A DNA stretch of 64,000 nt. Source: Marthasterias glacialis (Eukaryota > Echinodermata > Asteroidea > Forcipulatida > Asteriidae). A model generated the notes under the pieces. That model had not been told where the DNA came from. It searched no databases and saw nothing but the letters and a program-made list of their open reading frames with translations. Positions 1 to 12,032 of the stretch are shown one piece after another. The stretch lies in NCBI GenBank assembly GCA_911728455.2, contig OU452233.1:11342167-11406166 (forward strand), given 5' to 3'. Both the position numbers and the translations under genes were made by a program. Every line of letters starts with the position of its first letter. Within the stretch, counting starts at the first letter, position 1.

Positions 1-382
1 TTTAAAAGGCACTTTTAAAAATCTTAAAGTCTGTAGGAAACTTTTGACCAAGACCAGGGCAACAGAGGCCATGGCATCACTGTTATTCTTGGCCCGCAAT
101 AAGTAAATCAATAAAGATAACCTGTTTAATACCTGTGCAAGCAAATCACCTGTGAAGTTTTGTGCCCCTGGTGAAGTGCAGTGAACTGAAAAAGATCAAA
201 GGAAAATGTGGTGCATTGTGTGTGCAACAATGAAATTCTTGACAAATGGATTTGTTGCACAAAATGCTACCAGTGGTATTTATTTTTTTTTGTTCTTCAA
301 TAAGGCTCTCTATGATTTGCTAAAACGTTAAATTTTTTTAGGTGGTCCTCTCATACTTTCTTTTCCACAGCTACATGTATGA

Positions 383-571
383 TTTCAATCTATTCTTCCC
401 TATCTAGAGTACTTTGCAGAAAATCCATTTCAAGGTAAAAAGCACTACATTTCGGACAAGTCTCTCTTGACTGCCCCAAAGATGTACATGTATGATCACC
501 TTACCAGGTGTGACAATTATATTATGAATTGGCCTACCCAAAGAACAGTAATTTTAGGAGTGTCACAGTGG
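383..571 (+). other. Unrecognised open stretch, possible exon remnant
   Basis: Sixty-three codons are open between a TGA at 380-382 and a TAA at 572-574. The peptide includes EYFAENPFQG and LTRCDNYIMNWPTQ, which look protein-like rather than random. A GTAAGG donor overlaps the stop codon. The phase does not join cleanly to the exon at 972. It may be a decayed exon of the same transposon-derived gene. No family recognised. Confidence 0.25.
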
Positions 572-589
572 TAAGGATGTTCATTACTT

Positions 590-830
590 AGTTGGAACAG
601 TAGTTGGGATAGGTCAAATTCTATTATGTACAAGTATTACTTTTTTGAATAATCACCACTTCATCCTCCTAGCCCGAACAAAATCTGATACAACTTAGCC
701 TATCCCCATTACATTTGGGAATAGTAATAACTGTCCCAACTGTAGTAAAGACCATCCCTACTAGCTGGAACAACATCAAATAAACTTGGCCTATCCCCAC
801 TACAGTCGGGATGGTCCCATCTGTAGTTCA
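590..830. repeat. Cluster of a short GGGATAGG/TGTAGT motif in both orientations
   Basis: Variants of the word TGTAGT-N-GGGATAGG occur at least five times within 240 bp, in direct and inverted orientation: near 598-613, 699-713, 736-765, 790-811 and 812-828. The best pair reads CAGTAGTTGGGATAGG and, inverted, CCTATCCCCACTACAG. Such clustering upstream of a transposon-like gene resembles subterminal transposase-binding repeats, but no element end was found. Confidence 0.4.
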
Positions 831-971
831 GTACAAGACCAGTACATGGACTTGGCACAGAGGCATGCTCCTGAAGGCTTACAGAAATACAAGGAGGATG
901 GCAAAAATACAACGGCAATGATGTAAAAGAGAAAGAAAGGATGCGTGAAGGGGGGTTTGGGCATCATCACA

Positions 972-1611
972 GGAAGTAAATGAACATTACGAGAGAATGG
1001 TGGAGACCATGAGCAATGAAGAAATCAGACAAGAACTTCAAAAGCAGCTGGTCTTCGATCAAAAGATTCTGAAGTCGAAATCAACAAATCGTGAGCTGTT
1101 CCAGTTGGGCTCAACTGTTGCTGGAAAGCGTCAAGCGCAAATGAAAAGTAACCTGATCAAAATAATAGAGCTCAACAACTGTAAGTCATCGGATCGAGTG
1201 GAGCTAGTATCAACATCACAAACGCCATCACATCAAGTGACTTACGCTCCTGCTGCTTTACGTAGCGATTTGTTTGAAGCAAAAAAACAAGAAATCGGGA
1301 AGAAACTTGAAGACGAAAGAAAGAAACGTGCAATGGCGAATTCAAAATCATACCTGTCTGCTTTGATAGATGCCCCTCACAAATTACTTCATGAACATGT
1401 AGAGCATAAATGTATAAATTCTTCTGGCGCCACACAGTGGTATGAAGGGGTAGTTACAGAGATGGGAGATGAAGATGGCATTAACACTGTGTTCACTATC
1501 AGCTATGACCAAGATGCTCTAGAGTCAGGAGAAGAAGTTAGTTTAGATTTTCCCTTGTTTAAAGATCTAAAGAAAAAGGACCTAATTATTGTAGATAGAT
1601 TGGATTTGTGA
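972..1611 (+). CDS. Transposon-type protein fragment with C-terminal Tudor/chromo-like module
   Basis: The exon appears to start after a CATCATCACAG acceptor at 961-971, which adds nine codons (EVNEHYERM...) before the Met at 997. The reading frame stays open to a TGA at 1609-1611, and AATAAA follows near 1847. The N-terminal half is a Lys/Glu/Gln-rich, probably helical stretch. The C-terminal 70 residues contain the pattern W-Y-E-G-V-V...T-V-F-T-I-S-Y-D, which resembles the small Tudor/chromo-barrel module at the C-termini of many invertebrate transposon-derived proteins. No catalytic core lies in this exon, so it is probably the last exon of a longer or broken gene whose upstream exons were not resolved. 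The function is unknown and the domain call is by pattern only. Confidence 0.5.
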
Positions 1612-2080
1612 GTATAGTCAACTCTCACTATCAGGTTATCTTTTAGATGATTCTAGGTTGATTCGACATTGCAAAATACTCACAAATGTTTGCTAATTTA
1701 CTTGAAAAACACTCAAAATACATTATTTTTACCATTTTTATTAATTAATTGTGCAAATTAGGGCTAAAATGTCAATAAAAATGTTGTTGTTTTTTTATGA
1801 CAAGTACTATGTGTTTATTGTAAATGTTCCAAGTTTGGATGAAAACAAATAAAACACAGAGATATGACAGAAATTGCACAAATGTTTTAATTGTTTTATT
1901 TTTATTACTTACACAGTCATGTTAAGTGGGAGTTTGTGCCTATAAATCAACACATAAGATGAATTTGTAATATGTAATTTGTAATAATGTTTTTTGTGTG
2001 TTATAGCTGGATCATTTATCATGGATGGCCATAACAGTAGTGCAGAATTTTGATCAAAGAAATATCTTATCCAAAAAAAG
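1612..2080. other. AT-rich gap after the Tudor-like exon
   Basis: Noncoding AT-rich sequence. It contains an AATAAA-type signal near 1847 that could end the preceding transcript. Nothing else was recognised. Confidence 0.4.
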
Positions 2081-3407
2081 GAGAAGATTGGAAAACAAAA
2101 ATACAGAGAATGTAAAAAGGAAATAAAATGCAAGTACAGTGCAAAAGTCAAACAAGTCAAAAAGAAATATCACATGTTGCAAAAAGAAACAGACAAGACT
2201 TCGTAAACAAACAGCAAAAGATACAACAAAGAAGCAGAAAGGGGTGGCCCTTAGTGGTTATTCCACAAAGCAATCATCAAACGGAGTGAAGAGAGCACAT
2301 GCTGCATTGCCCAAATATACACCCAAAAAGGTTGCAGTCATGTCATCACTTGTTGGTTCACTGCCTCCAACATCAAAGGGAAAGCTGTTTAGACTGAACG
2401 TCGCAGCACTGATACTGAGAAAATGGAAGTTCCAAACTAAGACTGAGACTACAACTACATTGTAAGTGCTAAATTACGGGTAAAACCAAGTTTGAAAAAG
2501 CTTGATGTTCCAGCACTTCAGAGGGACATTCTTCTTAAACAGCCTGTGAACAATTCATCAAATTTCTGTGGCGCCCTAAAAGGTCAGGTAAAGAAATAAA
2601 CAGGCCAGGTAAAAAAAATTAATGCACTTCGTTCCCTCAAATTATTTGTTTTTTCGCCTTGAATTAATAACTTGTTAAATATTGAATTAATACCTTCAAA
2701 TTGTTACTTTAGGAAAAGATTATTTAAGGGACGGAATTCAATCCATTTATTTTCATTAAGCTGTTACCTAGAATAAATATTTCCTACATCTCGAAATAAT
2801 TTCCATGTAGCTGGTCATGCTGATACAGTGCTCTTTATGCCATTTCAAGATTTATTGGGATGTAAAAACTATTTACAGCATCCCATATAAAGGACAAAAC
2901 AAGGTTACTGGTATTAAAGTCCTGGGCAGTGGACACAGATTCCAGATGCCTAGAGCATATCGGGAAATGGTTTAAATATGTTTTTCACTTTGATAGGGGA
3001 AAATAAATGAAAATATGTCCATTTTGTTTCATGGAGCTGACTCACAAACATGTATGTTTTCAAAACAGTCACCAAACGGCAACCAACCATGCACTTCCTT
3101 GACAAAATTCGAAAATACAAGAGTTTTCCAGATGACATCCATGGGATGTAAGGAAATCACACCTGCTGATGAATGTGTTCATCGTCTACATGCACAACGT
3201 GTTTCAGACTTCTTTATGCACCTGGGATGTACACTTTACGTAAGCCAACTTTATAAATCAACACTGGCACTGCAGTGCAATTGCCATAGTAACAGCAGTA
3301 GAACGTCTGGCTCCCTGACTTGGGAATTTTTAACATCAGGATCATTGCCTCCAAGATGTGTTGCAACTAGACTGATGACCAAATTTTTAGTTTTGAACTT
3401 TGTATAA
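2081..3407 (+). pseudogene. Degenerate copy of the basic-N-terminus transposon gene family
   Basis: A Lys-rich open frame at 2139-2465 contains GVKRAHAALPKYTPKK followed by LPPTSKGK. The same arrangement, GKAVKRVRASLPSSPRKRK, occurs in the clearer relative at 18.3 kb, so this looks like a broken N-terminal region of that family. The sequence upstream (about 2081-2210) is a basic coiled-coil-like stretch interrupted in two frames. A second open stretch at 3015-3407 is Cys/Ser-rich and not alignable by eye. Frames shift repeatedly and no DDD core is visible, so this is called a relic rather than a gene. Confidence 0.4.
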
Positions 3408-5519
3408 TATTATAAATAGAACTATTCAAAATCAACTTGCTGAAGACAGGGAAACTATTGAGAAAGTTGCTATTTAGTGGCTGTAAAATGTTGCTCCTTG
3501 AGTGAACTGTGTGGACACCTTCATATCAACAAATGTGAACTTTAACTCATCACTACTTTACTTAAATACCAAGACTGGGCTGAGCAGAGTGAGGAGAAAA
3601 GGTGGCAACAGCTTAGCAGAGGTGAGGGAACAAGAACAGGGAACCTGTAGACGAACACATGAAAGTCAAACGTTCATACTTCAATTGATTTAGATGCTGA
3701 GAACACCAACAAACCATCTGCTATAAGTGTAAATTTATAAAGTGTAATTTATTTGCAACTCATCTTTTCCTGCCCAATAAAAGCTGTAACGAAATATAAC
3801 TGAGGCATAGTTGTGGCTTAAAACCCCAATTTAGATGGTCAAAGGAAACCAAGGAACAGTCTAAACGATTAATGAAAAAATAACATAATTTTGGTGTCCA
3901 TTAGGGTGCGTTGCGCTGGTGATTTTCGAGAGGCTGAAAATTTGCATAAAATACATCCCATCATTTTACGAATGAAGTGCGTGCAAGCGCGTCGACCGGA
4001 TTCATGTGACAGCAAGTTAGCGTCCATTTCGACCCCGATCGTCCACAGTGTGACCTGCAGGATATTTTGTGTAGCACTATAGACTCGTTGTTACGCTGGT
4101 TATTTTCGTTACGTCGACCACACATATTCATCGGCAGATGTAAAAGTGAATACCTTACTGTATTTTGCATGTGTTATTAGCATTGCTTACCATAAATTTG
4201 AGATCTTAAAGTGAAAGTAGTGTTTTTTTGAAGATGTTTTTACCAACAGCGAAGGCGTTCTCCACTCTCGGGGAACGAGTGGGACTCGATTCGTCTTGGT
4301 GTCCCCCAGATACGTTGGTCTCGACTGATGAGAAAGTCGTGATTTAAAAAAAATGTCAAGCCAGAAAACGTATGCCAATTGATTTATAATCAGTAAAAAC
4401 TATTGAAACTCCATTTCCACGTGTGGATTACACGTTGATCATCATTTTCAGTCTCTTTTCTTTACAAAAATGGCCGACGTATTCAGTTTGCCAAGGGACA
4501 CGAAAACACTGGCTTACCCCGTTACGTTGGCTCGAATTGTCCGTTTGTCAAGTTTGCATGAATGTTATGGCGTTCTTGGTCTATTATTTTATCTGGAAAG
4601 CTGTTTATCCAATTGTATATGATATTTGTGTCAAGACATCGACCAATTACATGAATTACAGCTTCCAAAATAAAGTTTAACTTGTGGAAAGTCGATTGTT
4701 TACGTCGACATGAAGACGACGCCATTTTGGTTGAATGTGGGATCGTCCATTTTTCTGTGGGGGTGGGAGCCTTTAAATTGTTCTCACGTACACAAATAAT
4801 ATTTTTGATGTTCCCTAAAATTACAATTCAAACGTGATCTGCTTTTTAAATAATCTATTATATAATTTTAAAAGACAAATTTGATGATTTTGTGTGTTAT
4901 GATACGTTTCAAATGTTGATTTGTTTATATTTTGGGAAATCGCATACCTATTCAACAAAATGGATTGGTCAAACAATTCCCAGGATTTCTTACACATTTT
5001 TTCTTCAACCCTTGATGTTAAATGTTGATGTACATGTATTAGTTTAGGAGGGGTGTATTATAGTTTAACATTATTTTATTTGAATTTGCCCTTGCGTGAT
5101 CATATACACATTGTTAATTTTAATTGTTCTTTTATTTTATTTTCTTAACAATTTAACTTTTTTTATTTTTTATTTTTTTATTGAATTTTTGAATTATTAT
5201 TATTATTATTTTTTTTAATGATCTGAACTTATTATGGGATATGAATTTTGACAGGAACATTCTGATGTGAGATGCTGTCCTCTTCTGTAATTTAACGCCC
5301 CCTTTTGAACAGGAAAAAATAAGATGGGCCCTTTTGATGAAATGCAGATTGTTGTGTGTGTGTAGTCCTACTTGAGATGGGGGGGGGGATATGGGGGGTT
5401 GTGCATTGTGTATGGCCTACTGTGTTTTTTCTGTGTTTTTGAATCTCATTCTTTTAAAAATCTCCTACCATAATTGTCTCAACTAAAGTCCTTATTTGTT
5501 CACATTCTTCTTTTTGCAG
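3408..5519. other. Gap with no supported gene
   Basis: Mostly AT-rich noncoding DNA with short open frames but no convincing protein. AATAAA signals occur near 3776 and 4669. A G9 tract (about 5380) and A/T-homopolymer stretches (5150-5220) are present. The TTCTTCTTTTTGCAG at 5505-5519 is a good 3' splice site just before the next gene, so a 5' untranslated exon of that gene probably lies in this gap. Confidence 0.4.
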
Positions 5520-5559
5520 GTCTGTTTTCAAATCAAAGTTGATTCCATAGGGCGAGCCC

Positions 5560-8500
5560 ATGGCTCCACCAGAGTTTCAGTTGAAGATCCGCACAAGCCG
5601 GCGTGTTGCACTGAAAAACAGAACTCGGCCAATCAACACACATAAAACGATAGAAAAAAAGAGGGAAGTTCCAGACAACGCATCACCCAAACATAAACCT
5701 GCAAGCCGGCGTCAAAAAATAAAAGAGAAAAACCCAGCAAGATATGAATACATCAGAGACAGCGATCGGAAGCGCAGTCAACTCTATCGATTAGAAATGA
5801 CAGATGCCGAAAGAGGAGAATATAATAGGAAGGCTGCAATCAGACAACTGCGGTACAGAGAGAACAAAAAGACCAAGAAGGAAGAAGAGGTGAAGAAAGC
5901 TGCAAAGAGCAGAATTGAAAAAGGACGAAAGCGTATTACACGAAGTGAACAAGAGAAGTTAGCTGACGAAAGAAAGAAGAATGCAGACAGGAAAAGAAGA
6001 CAAAGAGCTAATCTAACCCCAGAGCAACACAAGAAATGTTTAGAGAAGAGAAGACAAGCGTATGCCACCATGGTAGCTAAGAAACATCCATCTGCCGCTG
6101 TTCAAACTGAGAGTGCTGATGCATCAACTTCTTTAGAACATACTCTACCTGATCATGATACAGATGCAGCCACTTCTGCCACACCAACTCCAACTTTTAT
6201 TGCTGGTGCATCGACTTCTGCCGAACCAACCTTACCTGGAAAACCCACAAAGCCTACCTCAGCATCTGCACGAAGAAAGCTGAGGGAGAGATCGAAAGAT
6301 TTAATCCCACCAGATGCTGATCACTATGCAGAAATGGTAGAGGACATGCTTAATACTTCATCACCATCAAAACTTACAGCGTTGGACAAGAAAGGCCTGA
6401 GATTTAGTGCGAAAACTAAAGTAGATGCAAGAAGACGATCTCTAGAAGAAGAGCTAACAAAGATATTGAAGAAAGAGGTGAAAAAACCAGGAAAGAAAGA
6501 TATGGCGTCAGCTCTTAAATCCTTGAAAAAGGTACGCATGCAGCGGTATGCTAGTAAGGTCTTGCAAATCAACGGAAAAAGAATTGTAAAAGCCACAAAG
6601 CGCAGACCGGGTCGAAAACCAACCAGTAAAACAACTAGCAACATAATCTGCAATTTCTACGAAGCTATGGCAAGTCCATTGCCAGACAAAAAACTGGTGT
6701 CAAAGAGAACTGGGAAGCCACACATGGTACTGAACAAGCCAATCAACGAGGTCTATGAACTATTTAAGGCTGTCCACCCTGAGGTTAAGACAAGTAGTAC
6801 AATTTTTTGCAAGCTGCGGCCACGCCACGTCAAACCAAGCCGAAGTGCAAAATACAGAGGTTGCCTGTGTGAAAGATGCGAGAACATACGGTTAAAGGTG
6901 GTTGTGTTGGATCAGCGGTTGCAGTCTGAAGGTTATGAAGGTTTAAGAGTTAAAGATGGACACAGTCTTGTCAAGATGACATTATGTACCAAGGAAGAAG
7001 GGTCTGATTTCTATAATCTGTCGTGTGTAAAGAGAGATTGCAATAAATGTGGGATGGTAAAATATGATGAACACTTCTCAGGAGTATCAATCGAAGACAG
7101 GGCTAGGCCAATAATATGGCGGAAGTGGGATGTTATCAAGATGGAGAACGGGAAGAAACGAAAGGGTTTGATACCTATCGAGGATAGCACTGTGATAAAA
7201 CTGCTTGCGGAATTGCGGAAAGAAGTTGAAGAACATGCACTGCATTTGTTTAATTGGCATTGGCAGGCAACACAGTATGTCAAGAAGAACCTACCTGAGA
7301 ACTGGGTCCTAAATGTTTGGGACTTTGCAGAAAATTACACCTGTTTTATCCAGGATGAAGCCCAGTCAGCATATTGGACTAGAAACCAGGTAACGGTGCA
7401 TCCTGTGGTAAATTTCTACCATTGCGAAACACCAGAGTGCAGTGAAAAGGTCTGCGAATCAACAGTCTTCATTTCATCAGACAATAAACACGATTACCAC
7501 GCTGTCCACACCTACATGGATTTGGTAGTAACACACCTCCACCAAAAGAGGAACATGCACATCAAAAAGATGGTGCGTTTTTCCGACGGATGTGCCTCAC
7601 AATACAAATCGTTTGGACCAATAGCTGATGTGGCATTTTCCTCAGCAGATTACAACTTTCCAACTGTCCACAACTACTTCGGATCCCGCCATGGAAAAGG
7701 TGCTTCGGATGGAGAATCGGCAGTTGTAAAAAGTAAAGCTTCTTCAGCCGTTAAGTGTGGTGTGGCTGTTATAGGGAATGCGAGACAGCTGTACGAATTT
7801 TGTATAAGCTCTTTGGTAAAAGACACAGTGGAGACAAGTCAGTGCACACACTTCAGGAGGGATTTTTATTACATCGACTCTGAGGATATTAAAAGGGATC
7901 GGGAGCGCTGCCAAGTTAACACAATAAAGGGAACACGGTCACTTCACAGTATTCATCCTGGTGATGACAGCGGAGAGTCCATCAAGACAAGAGAGCTGAG
8001 CTGCTTTTGCGAAGCATGTGTGAAGGAAAATGGGCAGTGCGTCAACGCAGACCATGTAGGGGAATGGAAAGTTCAAACCCTGATCAGGAAAACCAGAAAA
8101 AGTGCATCAAATTCTAAAGGTATTTTCCCTTTCATTTCCACAAAGCTCTTCTTTAAGCCTGAAGTGTTACTTCAATGTTTTTTACTTAAAAGTACCCTCA
8201 AAATTGTTGATCTAATGAATAGGTCTAAAATCTCGGTTGCTATATGAAAATAAGAAAAAGGCTAACACAAGATGAATGTATAATCACAGTTAATAATGTC
8301 TGAAGAAAGGCTACAAATCAAATCAACACCAAATAATTATGACAACCAAAATTAAATGTAAACTTTGTTTCATGCTATCTTCTTGTACAGATGGTGACAA
8401 CACAGGTGATGATGGCATCGACTCCAGTAAAGATGGTGACGAGGCAGGTGGTGATGAGAGTGACGAAGTTGATGACACTGATGACGATGCGGACAAGGCA

Positions 8501-10076
8501 GATGATGTTGAGGTATATGATGATGATGACTACTCAGATGAAGATAGTGATGAGGCAGCTGATGATGGCGTCGACTCGGGTGAAGATGGTGACGACGTAG
8601 GTGATGATGAGAGTGACAAAGTTGATGACACTGACGACGATGCGGACAAGGCAGATGATGTTGAGGCAGATGATGATGGAGACTACTCAGATGAAGATAG
8701 TGATGAGGCAGGTGGTGATGAGAGTGACAAAGTTGATGACACTGACGATGATGCGGACAAGGCAGATGATGTTGAGGCAGATGATGATGGAGACTACTCA
8801 GATGAAGATAGTGATGAGGCAGGTGGTGATGAGAGTGACGAAGTTGATGACACTGATGACGATGCGGACAAGGCAGATGATGTTGAGGTAGATGATGATG
8901 GCGTCGACTCGGGTGAAGATGGTGACAACGTAGGTGATGATGACATGGACTCAAATGAAGATGGCGACGATGCAGGTGGTGATGACATCGACTCAGGTGA
9001 AGATGGTGACTACATCGATGATAGAGCAGATGATGATAATGGTAGTGAGGTACATGATGAGGCAAATGACAGAGGTGGTGAGACAGGTGATGACACCGAC
9101 AAGGCAGTTAATAGCATGGACTTACATGATAGTGATGGGGATTATAGACACCATGAGACCAACAACAAATGTGATGTAATGCATGTGAACAGCCGAGTTG
9201 ATGAGGCAGCCACAGATGATCCCACTGATGATGTGAATTTGCAGGAGTCCTCCAGTGATTTGGCAAAGGAAGTTCCAAGGTGAGGTTTGGGATTCATGAA
9301 TTTTGAAATCTGGACTCTGAAGAACGTTTTACAAAATAATATATCTTTTAAAGACTTCTTGTCAGTTCCTGAATCTCAAAAAAATAATAAATTTAATTTC
9401 TTCTCTCCAGAGTACCCCCTGTACTTGATGTTGGATCATACGTTGCAGTGAAGTTTCAACCATTGAGTGGGAAGAAGAAGACATGCTCTGGGCCTTCTGT
9501 AATATACATAGCTACAGTGAGTACAAAATAATATTAAAAGAAAGAAATAAAAGAAATATTAAATTCATACAGGGAACTTGTCCATAATTTGACCTCTTTC
9601 CAAAACTGAAGAACAATCGGACAGTAAAACAATCGGACAGTAAAAAAATAGATGAGGCATATTCTCTAAACTTTGCTTGCAAAATGTACAATTTTGTGTT
9701 AACCTTTACTTTTTAGATTAACCACTACCATAAAGCCTGTGAATCAATATTTTTTATTAAAATCTGATTATGCTGTTGAAAGATAAACTGCTTTTTTTCT
9801 GAAACAAATATGCATTGTGATTTTTATTATTTGGAATGTTTTATTTGATAGATACTGGAGAACCTTGGTGGTGGTAATTTCCAAGTTAACTTCATGAAGA
9901 GAAACACGGTGGGGAGCTACTTCTGGCCAGAGAAGGCTGACATCCACGTCCATCCCCAGACTGACTTTGTAGCTACACTTTCGGAACCACAGATGGGACA
10001 ACATCAACGGATGGTGGTGTACCAGTTCAGTGCTGGAGAACTCAACAACATTGCAAAGAGCAACAGTCTGAAGTGA
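5560..10076 (+). CDS. Four-exon DDD-type transposase-like protein with Asp-rich insert (about 1,259 aa)
   Basis: Predicted exons are 5560-8119, 8391-9279, 9411-9516 and 9852-10076, all with GT-AG borders and compatible phases (2560+889+106+225 nt = 1,260 codons). The ATG at 5560 lies 41 bp after a good acceptor. The protein begins with about 180 very basic, coiled-coil-like residues. Next come Cys clusters C435/C437/C440 and C489/C494/C497, a likely zinc site. A core with candidate acidic residues follows: D588 (WDFAENY), D676 (FSDGCASQYK) and D717/E719 (HGKGASDGE), the spacing of an RNase H-fold transposase. Exon 2 encodes nearly 300 residues rich in Asp, and exons 3-4 a small C-terminal module ending in SYFWPEK...IHVHP. 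AATAAA lies at 10,199. The superfamily is not named because I cannot place it securely. The copy is intact and could be active or domesticated. Confidence 0.72.
8391..9279 (+). repeat. Asp-rich coding minisatellite (exon 2 of the gene above)
   Basis: This exon encodes an extremely acidic segment built on a GATGA-type codon pattern. A unit of about 37 residues (111 bp) containing DESDxVDDTDDDADKADDVE recurs four times between about 8445 and 8895, followed by looser D-x-G-E-D-G-D repeats. The open frame is kept throughout, and the phase matches both flanking exons. Open frames in the other phases and on the opposite strand (Met/Thr-rich or His-rich) are by-products of the repeat. Confidence 0.75.
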
Positions 10077-12032
10077 TGATTACTACTTATAGTTGGGTAC
10101 CAGAAAAAACAGAGGCAATGTCGCGTGTAACTGGGACACCAAAAATATTGGTGCTCCAGTTACATGCAACATCTTCATGATTTATGTCCTTGTGCAACAA
10201 ATAAAACTTCAATTTAATAAGTAAAACTCTATACATTATTGTTCATGTCAACAGACCATTAAATGTGTAAAAGTTGAAGTTAACCTGACAGAAAATATGT
10301 CGGTATAATAGTAGGAAAATGACTTGTATAAGTGAAGTATCTTTTCCCCACAATTATTTTGTATTAGCAGTTATGAAAAGGAATATTTACAACTCTTTAA
10401 AGGAAGTGCTACAGAAACATCACAATTAATATTAAACATAATTTTCATGTTATTTGATGTGTTATATGTTGTCTTGCACAAAAAAGTTAGAGACATGTTG
10501 CGTGTAACTGGGACACCAAACTTTTTGGTGTCCCAGTTGCACGCGACATCATATGTTTCAGCCTCCATAAAAAGAAATTGTGGTGATGCAATAAAAAGTT
10601 TCAGGTAAAAAAAGTCAAGATAAACATTATATGATGTTTTAAGTGTTTGAAAGCATGTTCAGTGTTCTCTGTGTTTTGCAATAAAAATATTTGTGAAAAA
10701 AAGTGCACAAAATTTGGAATTTGGGCAATTGTGAGTTATTATGGTATGATTTTCCCCAAGAAGATAAAAAGTATTTTCACCAGTCTTTGCCAGTTTTCAA
10801 TATCATCTAAAAGCAAGGTGAAATGTAGTTAAAAACATAACAGCACCTACCTGTACACATCTGTAAAATAAAACTGCATATGATTTTGGTGTCCCAGTTG
10901 CATTGGTCATTTTATGCAGTAGGTGGGAAGTGCATATGCTGATTTTTTTAATGTATCCATTAAACACAAACATCCGTTTATTTTTTATAAAATCCATATA
11001 ATACATGAAAAGAATACACAATTTAAATCAGAAAAATGGCTTTTTGAAATTTTGGACTCGTGTCACACTATTGGACCCCTGATTAATGGACATACCCATG
11101 TATCTCCGCTCTGTTATTTCACCAGTATTCACAAGTGTATATACTGGAGACAAACCTAAACTTTTTCAACTGCAGAAAGAGGGCACTATGGTGAAACACA
11201 ATTGTGACCCACCATCCCAAAACCAGGCGGAAGTCGGCAAACGCCTTCTCGAGATAAGGCACTTACAACGAAAAAATGCGTACGTGGTAGAATTTTTTTT
11301 TCTTTCATAAATCGGTAGCTAATCTTATATTCTATAGGTTGTCAAATTTTCAGCCTTTAAAAAATCCCCAAAAGTGACATTATAGTCACTTTCCTGAATG
11401 TTTTGTCTTTGCTACTTGGCTAATCTGAACGAAACAATAGATTCTTGACACCGCGAACGGCAACAAAATCGCTATTTTTGACGCGTTGTCGTGTGTAATT
11501 CCATAGCGGTACTGGTGCATGTTTGACATCAATGGAATATGGAAAGCTGAAATCGTCATCATTCCAAATATGGTATTTCCAACAGGCGGGAGATTCCAGT
11601 TTAGCCATTCAGAAGCCTTATTTCTAGTGACGTCGACGTAAACAACACCCTGCCACGTTAGCAACACAGCTCACGTGACTGCAATAACATCCTCTTATTG
11701 GCCAATATTGGTCTCACTGCATTGCCGTCATAATAATTCGCCCCACAACTAACTCAGCGTAGCAGCGTAGGGCAAGTCGCCCCATACGTTGACGTATGTT
11801 TTGGGGCGATTTCTAGTCAAATTTATTGCTTTGTTATTGCCCAAAAGCTTGGGGCTAAGTGACACTGTGTGTTCGTGTGTGATTTCACGGTGATTCATGA
11901 TGCGATAGTTTCCGTGGTGTATCGAGTCACAAATTCAGCTAAAATTTGCAAATTTTTTGTGGGTTTGAGCATTTCACAACAAAACATATGTTGTTAGTGT
12001 AATCTGTTATCATTGTTGGATGATTTTCAATC
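10077..12032. other. Gap with inverted subterminal-type motifs
   Basis: No coding sequence is supported. The word GTAACTGGGACACC and its inverse occur at 10127-10140 (with a degenerate inverse at 10147-10162), 10504-10517, 10526-10539 (inverse) and 10888-10901 (inverse). Two of these pairs form hairpins. AATAAA at 10199 belongs to the preceding gene. At 11783-11815 a near-palindrome around CGCCCCATACGT precedes the next gene and may belong to its promoter or element end. Confidence 0.5.

Noticed and set aside
8370-9065. His-rich 231-codon frame on the minus strand
   Set aside because: Mirror of the Asp-rich exon; it lies opposite a spliced gene with consistent phases.
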